Positions 42,570 through 56,440 of a stretch of 64,000 nt of DNA are shown here, piece by piece (position 1 is the stretch's first letter; each line of letters starts with the position of its first letter). Source of the DNA: an uncultured Pelagibacteraceae bacterium (GTDB taxonomy: Bacteria > Pseudomonadota > Alphaproteobacteria > Pelagibacterales > Pelagibacteraceae). A model generated the notes under the pieces. It worked only from the letters and a program-made list of their open reading frames with translations, made no database searches and had not been told where the DNA came from. The stretch lies in contig CACAWF010000001.1 of assembly GCA_902536085.1 (NCBI GenBank), forward strand, positions 97,415 to 161,414. Direction: 5' to 3'. The position numbers and the translations under genes are program-made.

Positions 42570-43665
42570 ACAGATTAAAACGATTATTGCAGTTGGTGGT
42601 ACCGGTGGACATGTTTTTCCTGGGTTAAATTTAGCGGAACACTTAAAAGAAAAAAATTTTGGTGTTAAATTGGTTACAGATAAAAGAGGGTACGTTTTTT
42701 TTGAAAATTACAAAAGTTTTAATGTAACGGTAATACCTTCCTCGCCTTTAATAAATAAAAGTATTATCTCCATAGGTTATTCGATAGCTCTCATTTTAAT
42801 TTCTGTTCTGAGGTCATTGATATTTTTAATATTCAACAGACCAAAAATTATTTTTGGGATGGGTGGATATGCCTCTTTTCCTATATGTATTGCTGCAAAA
42901 ATATTAAATATAAAATTTATTATTTATGAAAATAATTTAATAATTGGTAAAGCAAATAAATATTTACTGCCATTTGCGGAAAAAATATTTGTATCTTATA
43001 AAGAATTAGAGGGTATACCTAGTAAGTTTAATTTTAAGATTTTTGAAATTGGAAACATAATAAAAAAATCAATTATTCACTCTGCACAAATAAAAGAAAA
43101 GAATAAAATTACAGATGACAAAAATATTAACATTTTGATATTGGGAGGCAGCCAAGCTGCAAAAATTTTTGCAGAGGTACTTCCTGAAATATTTAAAAAT
43201 TGTTTAGCTGAAGGCATATCTTTAAAAATTTTTCAACATTGTTTACCTCAGCAAGAAAAGAAATTGAGTTCATTTTATAATGCCGCGGGAATAGAATTTG
43301 AAACTTTTAATTTCAGTAAAAATTTAATTGAATATTTTAAAAAAGTTGATTTAGCTATAACTAGATCAGGTGCCTCTATGTTATCGGAACTTACTAATTT
43401 TGAGATTCCCTTTATCTCAATTCCACTACCCTCTTCAGCAGAAAAACACCAACTTAAGAATGCAATTTATTATAAAAAAAAGAAATTCGGTTTTTTAATT
43501 GAGGAAAAGGATTTAAAAAGTAAACTTTTTCCTCTTATTAAAGATATTTATTTCAATAAATCATTATTAGATGATATCAAAAATAATCAAAAACAATATT
43601 CTGACAAAAATGTCTACAACAATATTGACCAAACTTTAAAAAAGATAATAGATGAAAAAAATTAA
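42562..43665 (+). CDS. murG: UDP-GlcNAc transferase MurG
   Basis: VGGTGGHVFPGLNLAE, GMGGYASFPICIAAK, LGGSQAAKIF, RSGASMLSEL. Confidence 0.96.
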   Translation: MSKQIKTIIAVGGTGGHVFPGLNLAEHLKEKNFGVKLVTDKRGYVFFENYKSFNVTVIPSSPLINKSIISIGYSIALILISVLRSLIFLIFNRPKIIFGMGGYASFPICIAAKILNIKFIIYENNLIIGKANKYLLPFAEKIFVSYKELEGIPSKFNFKIFEIGNIIKKSIIHSAQIKEKNKITDDKNINILILGGSQAAKIFAEVLPEIFKNCLAEGISLKIFQHCLPQQEKKLSSFYNAAGIEFETFNFSKNLIEYFKKVDLAITRSGASMLSELTNFEIPFISIPLPSSAEKHQLKNAIYYKKKKFGFLIEEKDLKSKLFPLIKDIYFNKSLLDDIKNNQKQYSDKNVYNNIDQTLKKIIDEKN

Positions 43666-45049
43666 CTTAGGACAAAAAGAAATAATTCATTTTGTTGGGA
43701 TAGGAGGAATAGGCATGAGCGGATTAGCTCAAGTTATGAAAAACATGGGATTTAATATTCAGGGTAGCGATCAACAAATAAATAAAAACACTATTAGTTG
43801 TAAGAAATTAGGTATTAAAATTTTTAAAGGTCATGCAAAAAAAAATGTAAAAAATGCATCAATTCTAGTCAAGTCTTCTGCAATTAAAAAAAATAACGTG
43901 GAACTAAAATACTCGAGAAAAAAAAAAATACCTATCTATTCGAGAGCAGAAGTTTTAGCTGATGTTGTCTCACTAAAAAAAAATATAATAATTACAGGTT
44001 CCCATGGGAAAACTACAACTACTTCCTTAATATCAAAAATTTTGTCAGACCAAAAATTAGACCCCACAATAATTAATGGAGGGGTAATTAATTCATTAAA
44101 TACAAACGCTAAGTTAGGTAAAGGGGAATGGTCGATTTTAGAAGCCGATGAGTCTGATGGAAGTTTTTTAAAATTACCAATAAATTATTCTGTTGTTACT
44201 AACATTGATTATGAACACATGGAATATTATAAAAATTTCAAAAATTTGGAAAGCTCATTTTTGAAATTTATAGAAAAAACACCACCTACCGGAAAGTCAA
44301 TTATTTGTATTGATAATAAGTATCTTAAAAAAATATATGGGAGAATAAAAAATAAAAATATTATTACATATGGAGAGTCCAGAAATTCAAATTACTTCAT
44401 TTCTAACATAAGATATATATCAGACTTTTCAATTTTTGATTTAAGTTACAAAAATATAAACAAAGAAATTAAAAAAATTAAAAATATTCATCTAAAACTT
44501 TTAGGTAAACACAATGTATTGAATGCAAGTGCAGCCATAGCAGTTTGTTTGAACCTCGGAGTAGATCAAAATGTTATAAAAAAATCTTTAAAAAAATTTT
44601 CTGGAGTTCAAAGAAGGATGACTAAAATATTTTCAAAAAATGGAAATGATTTTTATGATGATTATGCTCATCATCCAACAGAAATTAAATCTATTTTAGA
44701 AGGTGTGAAAAATGTATCAAAAAAAAGACAAATTTTATCAGTTTTTGAACCTCATCGTTATTCAAGAGTTTCGTCGCTTAAAATACAATTTGCAAAGTCA
44801 TTTTCTAATTCAAATTTAGTTTTACTTTGCCCAATATATGCTGCTGGAGAAAAAAAAGACTTGAAATTTAATCAAATAAACTTTGCGAAATTGATTTCAA
44901 AATATTCACATACTCAAGTTATTATTATAAAAAATCAAAATGAATTAGTAAAATATTTAAAAAATAATTTGAGTGGAAATGAAATTATAATTGGTATGGG
45001 TGCTGGGTCTATTTCAAAATGGATGAGAGATCTTAAAAATACTTTATGA
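43652..45049 (+). CDS. murC: UDP-MurNAc-L-alanine ligase
   Basis: HFVGIGGIGMSGLAQVM, GSHGKTTTTSLISK, DYAHHPTEIK, FEPHRYSR. Confidence 0.97.
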   Translation: MKKINLGQKEIIHFVGIGGIGMSGLAQVMKNMGFNIQGSDQQINKNTISCKKLGIKIFKGHAKKNVKNASILVKSSAIKKNNVELKYSRKKKIPIYSRAEVLADVVSLKKNIIITGSHGKTTTTSLISKILSDQKLDPTIINGGVINSLNTNAKLGKGEWSILEADESDGSFLKLPINYSVVTNIDYEHMEYYKNFKNLESSFLKFIEKTPPTGKSIICIDNKYLKKIYGRIKNKNIITYGESRNSNYFISNIRYISDFSIFDLSYKNINKEIKKIKNIHLKLLGKHNVLNASAAIAVCLNLGVDQNVIKKSLKKFSGVQRRMTKIFSKNGNDFYDDYAHHPTEIKSILEGVKNVSKKRQILSVFEPHRYSRVSSLKIQFAKSFSNSNLVLLCPIYAAGEKKDLKFNQINFAKLISKYSHTQVIIIKNQNELVKYLKNNLSGNEIIIGMGAGSISKWMRDLKNTL

Positions 45050-45951
45050 GTCTAGATTTAGATATAATTAAAAAATTTAATAACAATATTTCAAATAATA
45101 CAAATCTTTCAAATTATAGTTGGTTCAATTTAGGTGGACCAGCTGAGTATTTTTTTAAACCTGAAAATAAAAAACAATTAATTGAATTTCTAAAAGAAAA
45201 CAAAAAAAATAAACTTAAAGTAACAATTCTTGGAGCTGGCTCAAATACTCTTATAAGAGATAAAGGAGTTAAAGGCGTTGTGATAAAATTAGGTTCAAAT
45301 TTTTCAGAAATTAGACTAATTGATAAGAATATTATAGAAGTTGGTGCAGCGACACTAGATCGAAAAGTTTCAAACTTTGCATTGAAAAATGGAATAGGAA
45401 ATCTTGAATTTTTATCTTGTATACCTGGGTCTATAGGGGGTGCAGTAATAATGAATAGTGGATGTTATCATAATGATATTTCAAAAGTTTTAGTTTCTAT
45501 AAAAGTTATAGATACTTATGATTGCAAAGAAAAAGAGATCAAGAGAGAAAAAATTAATTTTATCTATAGGGGTTGTAATTTATCAGATAAATTTATTATT
45601 ACCTCTGTCAAACTTAAAGGAAAAATTTGTTCTAGAGAAATTATAGAAAAAAAACAAATTGAATTAATAAACAAAAAAAAACTAACCCAGCCAAGTCAGG
45701 TCAAAACTTGCGGTAGCACCTTTAAAAATTTTAGTAATACGAAAAAGGCTTGGCAACTAATTAAAGAAGCTGGATGTCATGAATATTCCGAGGGAGATGC
45801 AATTATATCAAAAAAACATTGTAATTTTTTTGTCAATAATGGAAAAGCGAATTCAGCTGACATAGAAAAATTAATTTATAAAGTAAAACAAGCGGTTAGT
45901 GATAAGACAGGAGTTAATCTTGAGCTTGAGATTAATATCATTGGTGAATAA
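45046..45951 (+). CDS. murB: UDP-N-acetylenolpyruvoylglucosamine reductase
   Basis: SWFNLGGPAEYFFKP, LGAGSNTLIRDKGVKGVVIKL, CIPGSIGGAVIMNSG. Confidence 0.96.
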   Translation: MSLDLDIIKKFNNNISNNTNLSNYSWFNLGGPAEYFFKPENKKQLIEFLKENKKNKLKVTILGAGSNTLIRDKGVKGVVIKLGSNFSEIRLIDKNIIEVGAATLDRKVSNFALKNGIGNLEFLSCIPGSIGGAVIMNSGCYHNDISKVLVSIKVIDTYDCKEKEIKREKINFIYRGCNLSDKFIITSVKLKGKICSREIIEKKQIELINKKKLTQPSQVKTCGSTFKNFSNTKKAWQLIKEAGCHEYSEGDAIISKKHCNFFVNNGKANSADIEKLIYKVKQAVSDKTGVNLELEINIIGE

Positions 45952-46882
45952 AAAAAAAATTAAAAAAGTCCTAGTTGTTTTGGGAGGAACATCTGGAGAA
46001 AGATCTGTAAGTCTCGATAGCGGAAAAGCCTGTATAAAAGCTCTTAAAAAAAAAAAATATAAGGTTTCGAAAATTGATCCAAAATTTAAAAATCTCAATT
46101 TAATTAATACTAAAAAAACAGACGTTATTTTTAATGCTTTACATGGAAAAGATGGAGAAGATGGAGTAGCGCAAAGTTATTTCGAATATTTAAAAATTCC
46201 ATACACACATTCTGGAGTTGTAAGTTCTTATAACGCAATGAACAAGATTATATCTAAAAACATTTTTATACGAAATAAAATTTTAACACCAAAATATTTT
46301 TCACTTAAAAAAAAAGAGATGAAAAAAAACATTTTAAAAACAAAAATTAAAAAAAAAGCGATAAAGTTCCCTATTGTTGTGAAACCTATAAGTGAAGGTT
46401 CAAGTCTTGGCGTAAAAATTTGTAAAAATTTTTTAGAATTATTTAATTCCTCAAGAAAACTTTTTAAAAAATATAATGAATTAATATTTGAAGAGTATAT
46501 TGGCGGCCAGGAAATTCAAGCTGCAGTAATTAATAATACTGCAATTGGAGCAATAGAACTAATTCCAAAAAGAAAATTTTATGACTATAAAGCAAAATAT
46601 ACTAAAGCAGCCAAAACAAAACATATCATGCCGGCAAGATTGAAAAAAAATAAATATTCCGAGGTTTTAAGATTAGCTCAAAAAGCTCATAGAGCCTTAG
46701 GATGCAAAGGTGTTACTAGAACAGATTTTAAATTTTTTAAAAATAATTTTTATCTTTTAGAATTAAATACACAGCCTGGTATGACAAACCTTTCTCTAGT
46801 TCCAGAAATAGCAAATTATTATGGGATTAATTTTTCAAATTTAGTTGAAAAAATATTATTGGATGCAAGTATTAATAGATGA
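45899..46882 (+). CDS. ddl: D-alanine-D-alanine ligase
   Basis: VLVVLGGTSGERSVSLDSG, ALHGKDGEDGVAQSYFEYL, RTDFKFFKNNFYLLELNTQPGMT. True start may be GTG at 45944. Confidence 0.95.
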   Translation: MIRQELILSLRLISLVNKKKIKKVLVVLGGTSGERSVSLDSGKACIKALKKKKYKVSKIDPKFKNLNLINTKKTDVIFNALHGKDGEDGVAQSYFEYLKIPYTHSGVVSSYNAMNKIISKNIFIRNKILTPKYFSLKKKEMKKNILKTKIKKKAIKFPIVVKPISEGSSLGVKICKNFLELFNSSRKLFKKYNELIFEEYIGGQEIQAAVINNTAIGAIELIPKRKFYDYKAKYTKAAKTKHIMPARLKKNKYSEVLRLAQKAHRALGCKGVTRTDFKFFKNNFYLLELNTQPGMTNLSLVPEIANYYGINFSNLVEKILLDASINR

Positions 46883-47538
46883 AAAAGAGATTATTAATTG
46901 CTATTGGTTTAATACTAATTTTAACTACTTATAAAATTAATCTGAATTTTGAAATTCCGTTAGACTCATCAGTAAAGCAAATAATTGTTAAAAACAATAA
47001 TATTGTAAAAGAAGAAGAAATTAAAAAAAAATTAGCTTTCCTTTATGACTCAAATATTTTTTCTTTAAAAAAAAAACAAACAAAACAACAACTGAATGAA
47101 ATTGATTTAATAGACAGTTTTGAAATAAAAAAAATTTATCCAGATAAAATTATTATAAAGATTTATGAGAAGAAACCTATTGCAATATTACAAAATAAAA
47201 AAGAAAAAAAATATTTTACAAAAAATGGTGAGGTAATTGCTTTTTTTTATTCAAAAAAATTTGAAAATTTACCTATAGTTTTTGGAAATGAAAGTAATTT
47301 TAACAATTTTTATATAAACCTAATAAAAACAGATTTTCCAATAGAAAATATAAAGACTTTTTATTTTTTCGAGTCAAATAGATGGGATCTAGTCACAAAA
47401 CAGAATCAAACAATTAAATTGCCAATAAAGAATTTTGATAAAAGTCTTGAAAATTTTTTGAATATTAAAAATCAGAGTAATTTTGAAAAATATAAAGTTT
47501 TCGATTATAGAATAAGCAATCAACTAATTTTAAAATAG
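46879..47538 (+). CDS. ftsQ: FtsQ-like division protein (POTRA)
   Basis: N-terminal TM; NNNIVKEEEIKKKLAFLYDSNIFSL...LIDSFEIKKIYPDKIIIKIYEKKPIA; between ddl and ftsA. Confidence 0.85.
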   Translation: MKKRLLIAIGLILILTTYKINLNFEIPLDSSVKQIIVKNNNIVKEEEIKKKLAFLYDSNIFSLKKKQTKQQLNEIDLIDSFEIKKIYPDKIIIKIYEKKPIAILQNKKEKKYFTKNGEVIAFFYSKKFENLPIVFGNESNFNNFYINLIKTDFPIENIKTFYFFESNRWDLVTKQNQTIKLPIKNFDKSLENFLNIKNQSNFEKYKVFDYRISNQLILK

Positions 47539-47541
47539 TAT

Positions 47542-48738
47542 ATGCAATCAAAATCACCTATGCTTTTTATAGAGATTGATAAAATTAAATTTAATTTTGT
47601 TGTAGGAAAAAATTTAGAGAATAACGATTTTAAGATAATTCATAAATTTTCAACTCCTGTACAGGGAATTATTGATAACAAAATTATAGATTTTAATTTA
47701 ATCTTTGAGATTTTTAGTAAAAATATTTTTTTGATAGAACAAAAAATAAATCACGTTTTTGAAGAAGTAGTAATTGTAATAAATAATTTTGATTGCTCTT
47801 TAATTAATTTTTCAGGATTTAAAAAACTTAATGGATCACAATTAGTAAAAGAAAATGTTACTTATATTTTAAATGCATTAAAATCAAAAATTTCAGAAAT
47901 AGAGCCAGATAAAGTTATCCTTCAAATATTTAACTCAAATTTTTTTCTTGACGGTAAAAAAACTGAAAATTTACCGATAGGTCTATTTGGAAATTTTTAT
48001 TCCCATGAATTATCTTTTTTTTTAATTAATAAAAATGATTTTCAGAACTTATCTAATATTTTTAATAAATGTAATCTAAAGATAAAAAAAATAATTTCAA
48101 AAAATTTTATAGAAGGTGTTTGTTTGATAAATAACAATACAAACCTTGACTCCTTTTTTTCAATAAAAATTGAAGAGAATAATTCTCAAATTACTTTTTT
48201 TGAGAATTCAGCTCTGAGATATGTTCAAAATTTTAATTTTGGTTCAGAAATAGTTTTCAGTGATATTTCCAAGATAACTGGTATTAAAAAAAGCACTATT
48301 AAAAAGATGTTGCCAGGATTAAACCTTAACCAAAAATATGATGATGAGGTAATTGAAAAAAAGTTTTTTGAGGTAAATCATTATAGAAAAATAAAGAAAA
48401 AATTAATATTCGAAGTTGTTAAGGCTAGAATTTCTGAAATGACAGAATTGATAGTTTTAAAAAATATTAATATTACAAGCTTTATGAAAAAAAAATATCC
48501 AATCTTTCTTTCTATAAGCGATGAGTTAAGTTCAAAAATCTTCAATAAAATTTATGAAAATTGTTTTTCCCAAAATAAAAATTTGAAAGTGAATTTTTTA
48601 AATAATTTAAACCGTGAACAAATCTTTACTGAGGTAAATAAAATTGTTCAATATGGGTGGAAAAAAGAGGCTGTACCCATTATACAGGAAAAAAAGTCAA
48701 TAATTTCAAGACTCTTTGATATCATTTTTAGATCTTAA
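47542..48738 (+). CDS. ftsA: Divergent FtsA-like protein
   Basis: Position between ftsQ and lpxC; NFNFGSEIVFSDISKITGI, VVKARISEMTELIVL; C-terminal amphipathic segment KSIISRLFDIIFRS. Canonical nucleotide-binding motifs not seen. Confidence 0.78.
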   Translation: MQSKSPMLFIEIDKIKFNFVVGKNLENNDFKIIHKFSTPVQGIIDNKIIDFNLIFEIFSKNIFLIEQKINHVFEEVVIVINNFDCSLINFSGFKKLNGSQLVKENVTYILNALKSKISEIEPDKVILQIFNSNFFLDGKKTENLPIGLFGNFYSHELSFFLINKNDFQNLSNIFNKCNLKIKKIISKNFIEGVCLINNNTNLDSFFSIKIEENNSQITFFENSALRYVQNFNFGSEIVFSDISKITGIKKSTIKKMLPGLNLNQKYDDEVIEKKFFEVNHYRKIKKKLIFEVVKARISEMTELIVLKNINITSFMKKKYPIFLSISDELSSKIFNKIYENCFSQNKNLKVNFLNNLNREQIFTEVNKIVQYGWKKEAVPIIQEKKSIISRLFDIIFRS

Positions 48739-48801
48739 TTGTTTTTTTATGAAACATTAGTTGTTTTAAAAATATCTTAAATTTTGTGTATAAAATTTCC
48801 G

Positions 48802-49731
48802 ATGTTAAAAATTTATCAACAAACTATCAAAAATAAAGTTACTTTTGAAGGTATCGGTTTACATACTGGCAAAGAAAGTAAAATTAACATTATCCCTGGG
48901 ACGGAGGATCAAGGTATTATTTTTAAAAGGATTGACCTTGAAAAAGACAATATTGTAGTTGCGAGCTATGATAATGTTTCTTCTGCAATATTATGTACAA
49001 CTTTAAAAAATAAAAAAGGTGTTAAAGTATCTACAGTTGAGCATTTATTAGCAGCATTGTATGTCGCAGAAATAGATAATGTCACTATAGAAATCAATAG
49101 TGACGAGGTTCCAATAATGGACGGTTCGGCAAAAAAATTTGTAGATGGAATTAAAAAAGCTGGATTGAAAAAACTATCAAAAAAAAGAAAATATTTAAAA
49201 ATTTTAGACAAGGTAGAGTTAATTGATGGTAAAAGAAAAATTTTTGTTGAACCAAATACAACTTCATCGTTTGAAGTGAATTTTCAATTAAACTATAAAA
49301 ATAAAATTATAGGAAATCAAAAAAATTTAGTAAATTTCCAAACAGACCAGCTGGATGACATCTGTCAATCAAGAACTTTTTGTTTATTCGAAGATATTGA
49401 GAAAATAAAAAAAAATGGATTAGCTAAAGGAGGATCTCTAGAAAATGCTGTTGTAGTGGGTAATGATAAAATTTTGAATAAAGATGGCTTAAGAAATAAA
49501 AATGAATTTGTAAACCACAAAATTTTAGATCTTGCTGGAGATTTCATGTTATCAGGATATAGAGTTTTAGGAAAAATAAGCTGTTTTCATGGCGGTCACG
49601 AATTGACAAACTCTTTTATTAAAAAGTTAATTAGTTCTGAAAAATCTTTCTTACTGACAGAATTGAAAGATATTATTATCTCAGAAAATATTGCATCCAA
49701 TCGGACTATAAGGCTTGCAGCTTCCGCATAG
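48802..49731 (+). CDS. lpxC: UDP-3-O-acyl-N-acetylglucosamine deacetylase
   Basis: QQTIKNKVTFEGIGLHTGKESKINIIP, TVEHLLAALY, MDGSAKKFVDGI, SRTFCLFEDIE, NHKILDLAGDFML, FHGGHELTNSFI. Confidence 0.97.
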   Translation: MLKIYQQTIKNKVTFEGIGLHTGKESKINIIPGTEDQGIIFKRIDLEKDNIVVASYDNVSSAILCTTLKNKKGVKVSTVEHLLAALYVAEIDNVTIEINSDEVPIMDGSAKKFVDGIKKAGLKKLSKKRKYLKILDKVELIDGKRKIFVEPNTTSSFEVNFQLNYKNKIIGNQKNLVNFQTDQLDDICQSRTFCLFEDIEKIKKNGLAKGGSLENAVVVGNDKILNKDGLRNKNEFVNHKILDLAGDFMLSGYRVLGKISCFHGGHELTNSFIKKLISSEKSFLLTELKDIIISENIASNRTIRLAASA

Positions 49732-49776
49732 TCTTAAATTTTTAACATATAATTTTTAATTTAATCTGTTATTAAT

Positions 49777-50616
49777 TTGATTATGTTATTAAGAATTCTT
49801 TTAATTTTAAGTATTATTTTTATGGTTTCATGTTCTAAAAATGATGAACCAATTTACCAAACTTCAAAAAAAATAAATGCATACGAACTTTACAAAGAGG
49901 GATTAGAAGCTTTTGAACAAAATGATTATTTTTTTGCTAGTAAAAAATTTTCTGAAGCAGAACTAAATTTTGAAAAAATTGAATTAGCAGCAAAATCAGC
50001 TATCATGTCTAGTTTTTCTCTATACGGAATAAATTTCTATGACGAGTCTTTAGAAAATTTGAATAGATATCTTAAAACATATCCGTCAGATAAGAATGTA
50101 ATTTATGCTCATTATCTTATTGCAATAATTTATTTTGAGCAGATTAGTGATGAAAAAAAAGATCTTGAACCTTTGTTAAAAGCAGATGAAAAAATTGATT
50201 TTTTTTTAGCAAATTATCCATCATCTGAATATGCTATTGATTTAAGATTTAAAAAGGATCTAATTCAGAATCAACTAGCTGCTAAGGAATTATTTGTATC
50301 GAAATATTATATTTCTACTCAAAAATGGGTACCAGCTATTAATAGATTAAAAATAATTATTGAAAAATATGATAAAACTATTTTTGTTGAGGAGGCTTTA
50401 CATAGGCTGGTAGAGATTCATTATCATATTGGACTTGAAGAAGAGGCAAGAAAATATGCTCAAATTTTAGGATATAATTATAATACAGGAGAATGGTTTG
50501 AACAGTCTTACAAAATTTTTAATAAGGATTATAATATTAAAAGAAACTTTGAAAAAAAAGCTAAGACAAAGAAAGAAACAAATTTATTTAAAAAAATTAT
50601 TGAGATGATTAAGTAA
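49777..50616 (+). CDS. bamD: Outer membrane assembly lipoprotein BamD
   Basis: Lipoprotein signal IIFMVSCSKNDEP; TPR-like repeats YELYKEGLEAFEQNDYFFASKKFSEAE, NYPSSEYAIDLRFKKDLIQNQLAAKE. Confidence 0.9.
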   Translation: MIMLLRILLILSIIFMVSCSKNDEPIYQTSKKINAYELYKEGLEAFEQNDYFFASKKFSEAELNFEKIELAAKSAIMSSFSLYGINFYDESLENLNRYLKTYPSDKNVIYAHYLIAIIYFEQISDEKKDLEPLLKADEKIDFFLANYPSSEYAIDLRFKKDLIQNQLAAKELFVSKYYISTQKWVPAINRLKIIIEKYDKTIFVEEALHRLVEIHYHIGLEEEARKYAQILGYNYNTGEWFEQSYKIFNKDYNIKRNFEKKAKTKKETNLFKKIIEMIK

Positions 50617-50619
50617 TAA

Positions 50620-54350
<3,731 letters not shown>

Positions 54351-54363
<13 letters not shown>

Positions 54364-56396
54364 TTAAGTAATTTTTTCTTTTTAAATCTATCCCATCCCG
54401 GACTTCTATATTCATTATCAAACTCGATTGAATTATCTTGATTAAAATCAAAATCATCATTTTTAACTATATCAATTTCGTTTTTCTCAACACTTTCATC
54501 TGGTATTTCGTTAATGAACCTTGATGGTAGTGCATCCATCCAATCTCCATGAAAAGCTCGCTTCATCGCAAATGATATATAGGCCTCTTTTTTTGCTCTA
54601 GTTATTCCAACATATGCAAGTCTTCTCTCTTCTTCTAAAGCAAAATCGCCTTTCTCATCTAAAGATTTTTGATGAGGAAACAAACCTTCTTCCCATCCCG
54701 GCAGGAACACAACATCAAATTCTAAACCCTTTGCAGCATGCATTGTCATTAAATTTATTTTGGCTCCCTCCCATTCTTGGTCAATCGAAGTTGCTAATGC
54801 AACATGTTCTAAAAAACTTTGTAAACTTTCGTAATCTTGCATTGCCCTAAGCAATTCTTTTAAATTTTCTAATCTATTCTCATTTTCTAAATCTTTTTTA
54901 TTTTTAAGCATTGATGAATATCCTGACTCATCTAATACAAGTTTCAATAAATCATAATGTTTCATAATCGCTGCATCTCTCCGCCATTTTTGAATCATAT
55001 TAATTAATTGTTTTAAAGTAGTTTTTATTTTTGGTTTAAAATGACCTTTTTCTAAAATCTTCGTAATTGAGTCTTCCAAGCATAATTTATTTGCTTTTCC
55101 AAAAGTATAAATCTGATTAAGCGTAGCTTCACCAATTCCTCTTTTTGGTGAGCCTATAACTCTTTCTAAAGCAAGATCATCAAATTTTTGATTTATAATT
55201 CTCAAATAAGAGACTGCGTCTTTTATTTCAGCTCTCTCATAAAATTTAATGCCTCCTAACACACGATAACCAATACCTACTTGAAGAAATCTTTCTTCGA
55301 ACTCTCTTGTTTGATAAATTGCTCTGACGAGAATTGAAACTTCATTTAAAGAGTATTTTTTTTTAATTATTTGTTCAATTATGTCACTAATACCTTGTGC
55401 TTCCTCTTTACCAGTTTTATAACAATTTAATTTTACTAATTCTCCTTGATTAGACGATGACCAAAGTTTTTTTCCAACTCTATTTGAGTTGTTAGAGATA
55501 AGATTAGATGCAGTTTCAAGTATATTTTTTGTAGATCTATAATTCTGTTCTAATTTGAAAACTTTACAATTCTTATAAATTTTATCAAAAGTAAGAAAAT
55601 TTTTAATTTCTGCACCTCTCCAACTATAAATTGACTGATCATCGTCTCCGACACAACAAATATTTTCATTTTTATTCACTAATAAGTTTAGCCATTTATT
55701 TTGAATAAAATTTGTATCCTGAAATTCATCAACGAGAACATATTTAAAATTATTATTATATATCTCTTTGATGTCTTTATGTTCTTCAAAAAGTTTTACA
55801 CAAAATAAAATTAAATCACCAAAATCAAATGAATTCAAATCTTTGGTTTTAACTTGATAAATCTCATAAACTTTTAAAATAGATTTCATTATTAACCCTT
55901 GTTTTTTTAATTCAACATCTTTTGGCAAAAGACCTTTATTTTTCCATTGATCAATATGATACATAATTAATTGCGGTGAAAACTTCTTAGCATCCAAATC
56001 TTCAGATTTAACAATGTTTCTAATTAATTTTTTTTGATCGTCGGTATCTAAAATTGTAAAATTACTTTTGTATCCTAGAGCTTCTGCGTGTCTTCTCAGA
56101 AACCTTACACTTATTGAATGAAAAGTACCCAGCCAAGGAATTGCATTTGATGTTCCTTTAACATGCTGCATTACTCTATTTTGCATTTCTTTTGCAGCTT
56201 TATTGGTAAAGGTCACGCATAAGATTTGATTAGGAAACGCTTTTTTTTGATTAATGATATGAATTAATCTAGTTGTTAAAACTCTAGTCTTTCCTGAACC
56301 AGCGCCAGCTACAATTAAGTTTGGTCCTTCTGTGCTTAGGACCGCATCTTTTTGCTCCTTGTTAAGATTACTAATTAATTTATCAATAGTGTTCAT
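54351..56396 (-). CDS. uvrD: UvrD/PcrA-type ATP-dependent helicase
   Basis: VAGAGSGKTRVLTTRL, VDEFQDTN, DDDQSIYSWRGA, MTMHAAKGLEFDVVFLPG. Confidence 0.96.
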
Positions 56397-56440
56397 AAGT
56401 AAAGAATTTCATTTATATACTAGATGTAAAAATAAAAAAA

